Source of the DNA: Oscillospiraceae bacterium
Lineage (GTDB): Bacteria; Bacillota; Clostridia; Oscillospirales; Oscillospiraceae
Assembly (NCBI GenBank): GCA_022795735.1
Contig: JAAWHG010000001.1
Coordinates: 104,982 to 168,981 of the forward strand
Direction: 5' to 3'
Length of the DNA stretch: 64,000 bases
A program made the position numbers and the translations under genes. How positions within the stretch are numbered: position 1 is the first letter of the stretch; every line of letters starts with the position of its first letter. This document shows, one piece after another, positions 63,886 through 64,000 of this stretch. The notes beneath the pieces were generated by a model. It was not told the origin of the DNA. It was given only the letters and a program-made list of their open reading frames with translations, and did not search any database.

Positions 63886-64000
63886 TCACAACTCCTCCCA
63901 ACCGATGGAAAACTGTTCCTGCTCCATCATGCGCTCCATGGCCTGTTCTACCAGGAGGGCAACGTTGTTCTCAATTCCTGCCCTTGTGGACAGGTACAGC
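63886..64000 (-). CDS. C-terminal fragment of an upstream cluster gene (cut by window edge)
   Basis: The last 38 codons of a minus-strand gene are visible, ending WEEL-stop at 63886, with helical, Met/Glu/Gln-rich residues (EQAMERMMEQEQFS). The frame stays open to the window edge, and the gap to the permease start is 60 bases, so it is probably in the same operon. Too short to identify. Confidence 0.5.
   Translation of the reverse strand, partial: LYLSTRAGIENNVALLVEQAMERMMEQEQFSIGWEEL

Overview
The window looks like a chromosomal segment of a Gram-positive anaerobe of the Clostridia, most likely Oscillospiraceae-type (an inference from gene content and a G+C-rich base composition, not from a marker gene search). 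The evidence is a ClpE-type Clp ATPase with an N-terminal zinc ribbon, an ECF transporter module, a HisZ/short-HisG histidine operon, TagO-type wall polysaccharide initiation genes, an infC-rpmI-rplT operon with a leader attenuator, a 6S-like RNA, and a C_GCAxxG_C_C/sulfite-reductase fusion. There are no rRNA or tRNA genes, insertion sequences, phage genes or CRISPR arrays that I can see.

Layout. 1-11420 (minus): trkH-trkA-trmH-type methyltransferase-dprA-topA-trmFO-plsX-rnc, tightly packed, then a palindrome and a separately promoted, edge-truncated chemotaxis receptor. 11472-16458 (plus): a small unknown gene, then trpS, tagO, wecB and an anchored unknown protein, meeting two small minus-strand genes tail to tail. 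17045-25795 (plus): a phosphodiesterase, coaX and a complete hisZGDCBHAF-IE operon with almost every junction overlapping. 26124-27476 (plus): a siroheme reductase fusion with its own consensus promoter. 27568-38007 (minus): clpE, then a PBP1A-methyltransferase-ecfA1-ecfA2-ecfT-truA-DUF5711 operon. 38128-38997 (plus): two small genes and a 6S-like RNA. 39053-40372 (minus): infC-rpmI-rplT.

40465-64000 (minus) is the accessory part: one 23-kb run of surface-polysaccharide genes, still open at the right edge. From upstream to downstream it encodes a Wzm/Wzt-type ABC exporter, a GT4, mannose-1-phosphate guanylyltransferase, a GT10, and a gmd-colD-colC/fcl block whose DegT-fold member carries the His-for-Lys replacement of GDP-4-keto-6-deoxymannose 3-dehydratase. 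This predicts GDP-L-colitose or another GDP-3,6-dideoxy sugar. Then come E1-like thiamine-diphosphate alpha and beta subunits without an E2, a second Fcl-like reductase lacking the epimerase residues, an acyltransferase broken at a G8 tract, a GT2, a second GT10, an SDR, a sugar-phosphate cyclase (dehydroquinate-synthase-like), an FGGY kinase, a glycosyltransferase-like protein with a repeat-built coiled coil, an aldolase-DUF115-like protein interrupted exactly at an A AAA AAG slippery site, and a CMP-sugar synthetase.

How it may work together (inference): TagO and WecB in the same window could supply the lipid-linked primer and ManNAc, while the 23-kb cluster makes GDP-dideoxy sugars and at least one unusual CMP-activated residue, assembles them with four or five transferases and exports the chain by the ABC route. 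The most promising candidates for an undescribed system are (i) the dideoxy-sugar block paired with orphan ThDP E1 subunits, which resembles the logic of yersiniose synthesis but on a GDP carrier, and (ii) the kinase/cyclase/SDR/aldolase/CMP-transferase block.
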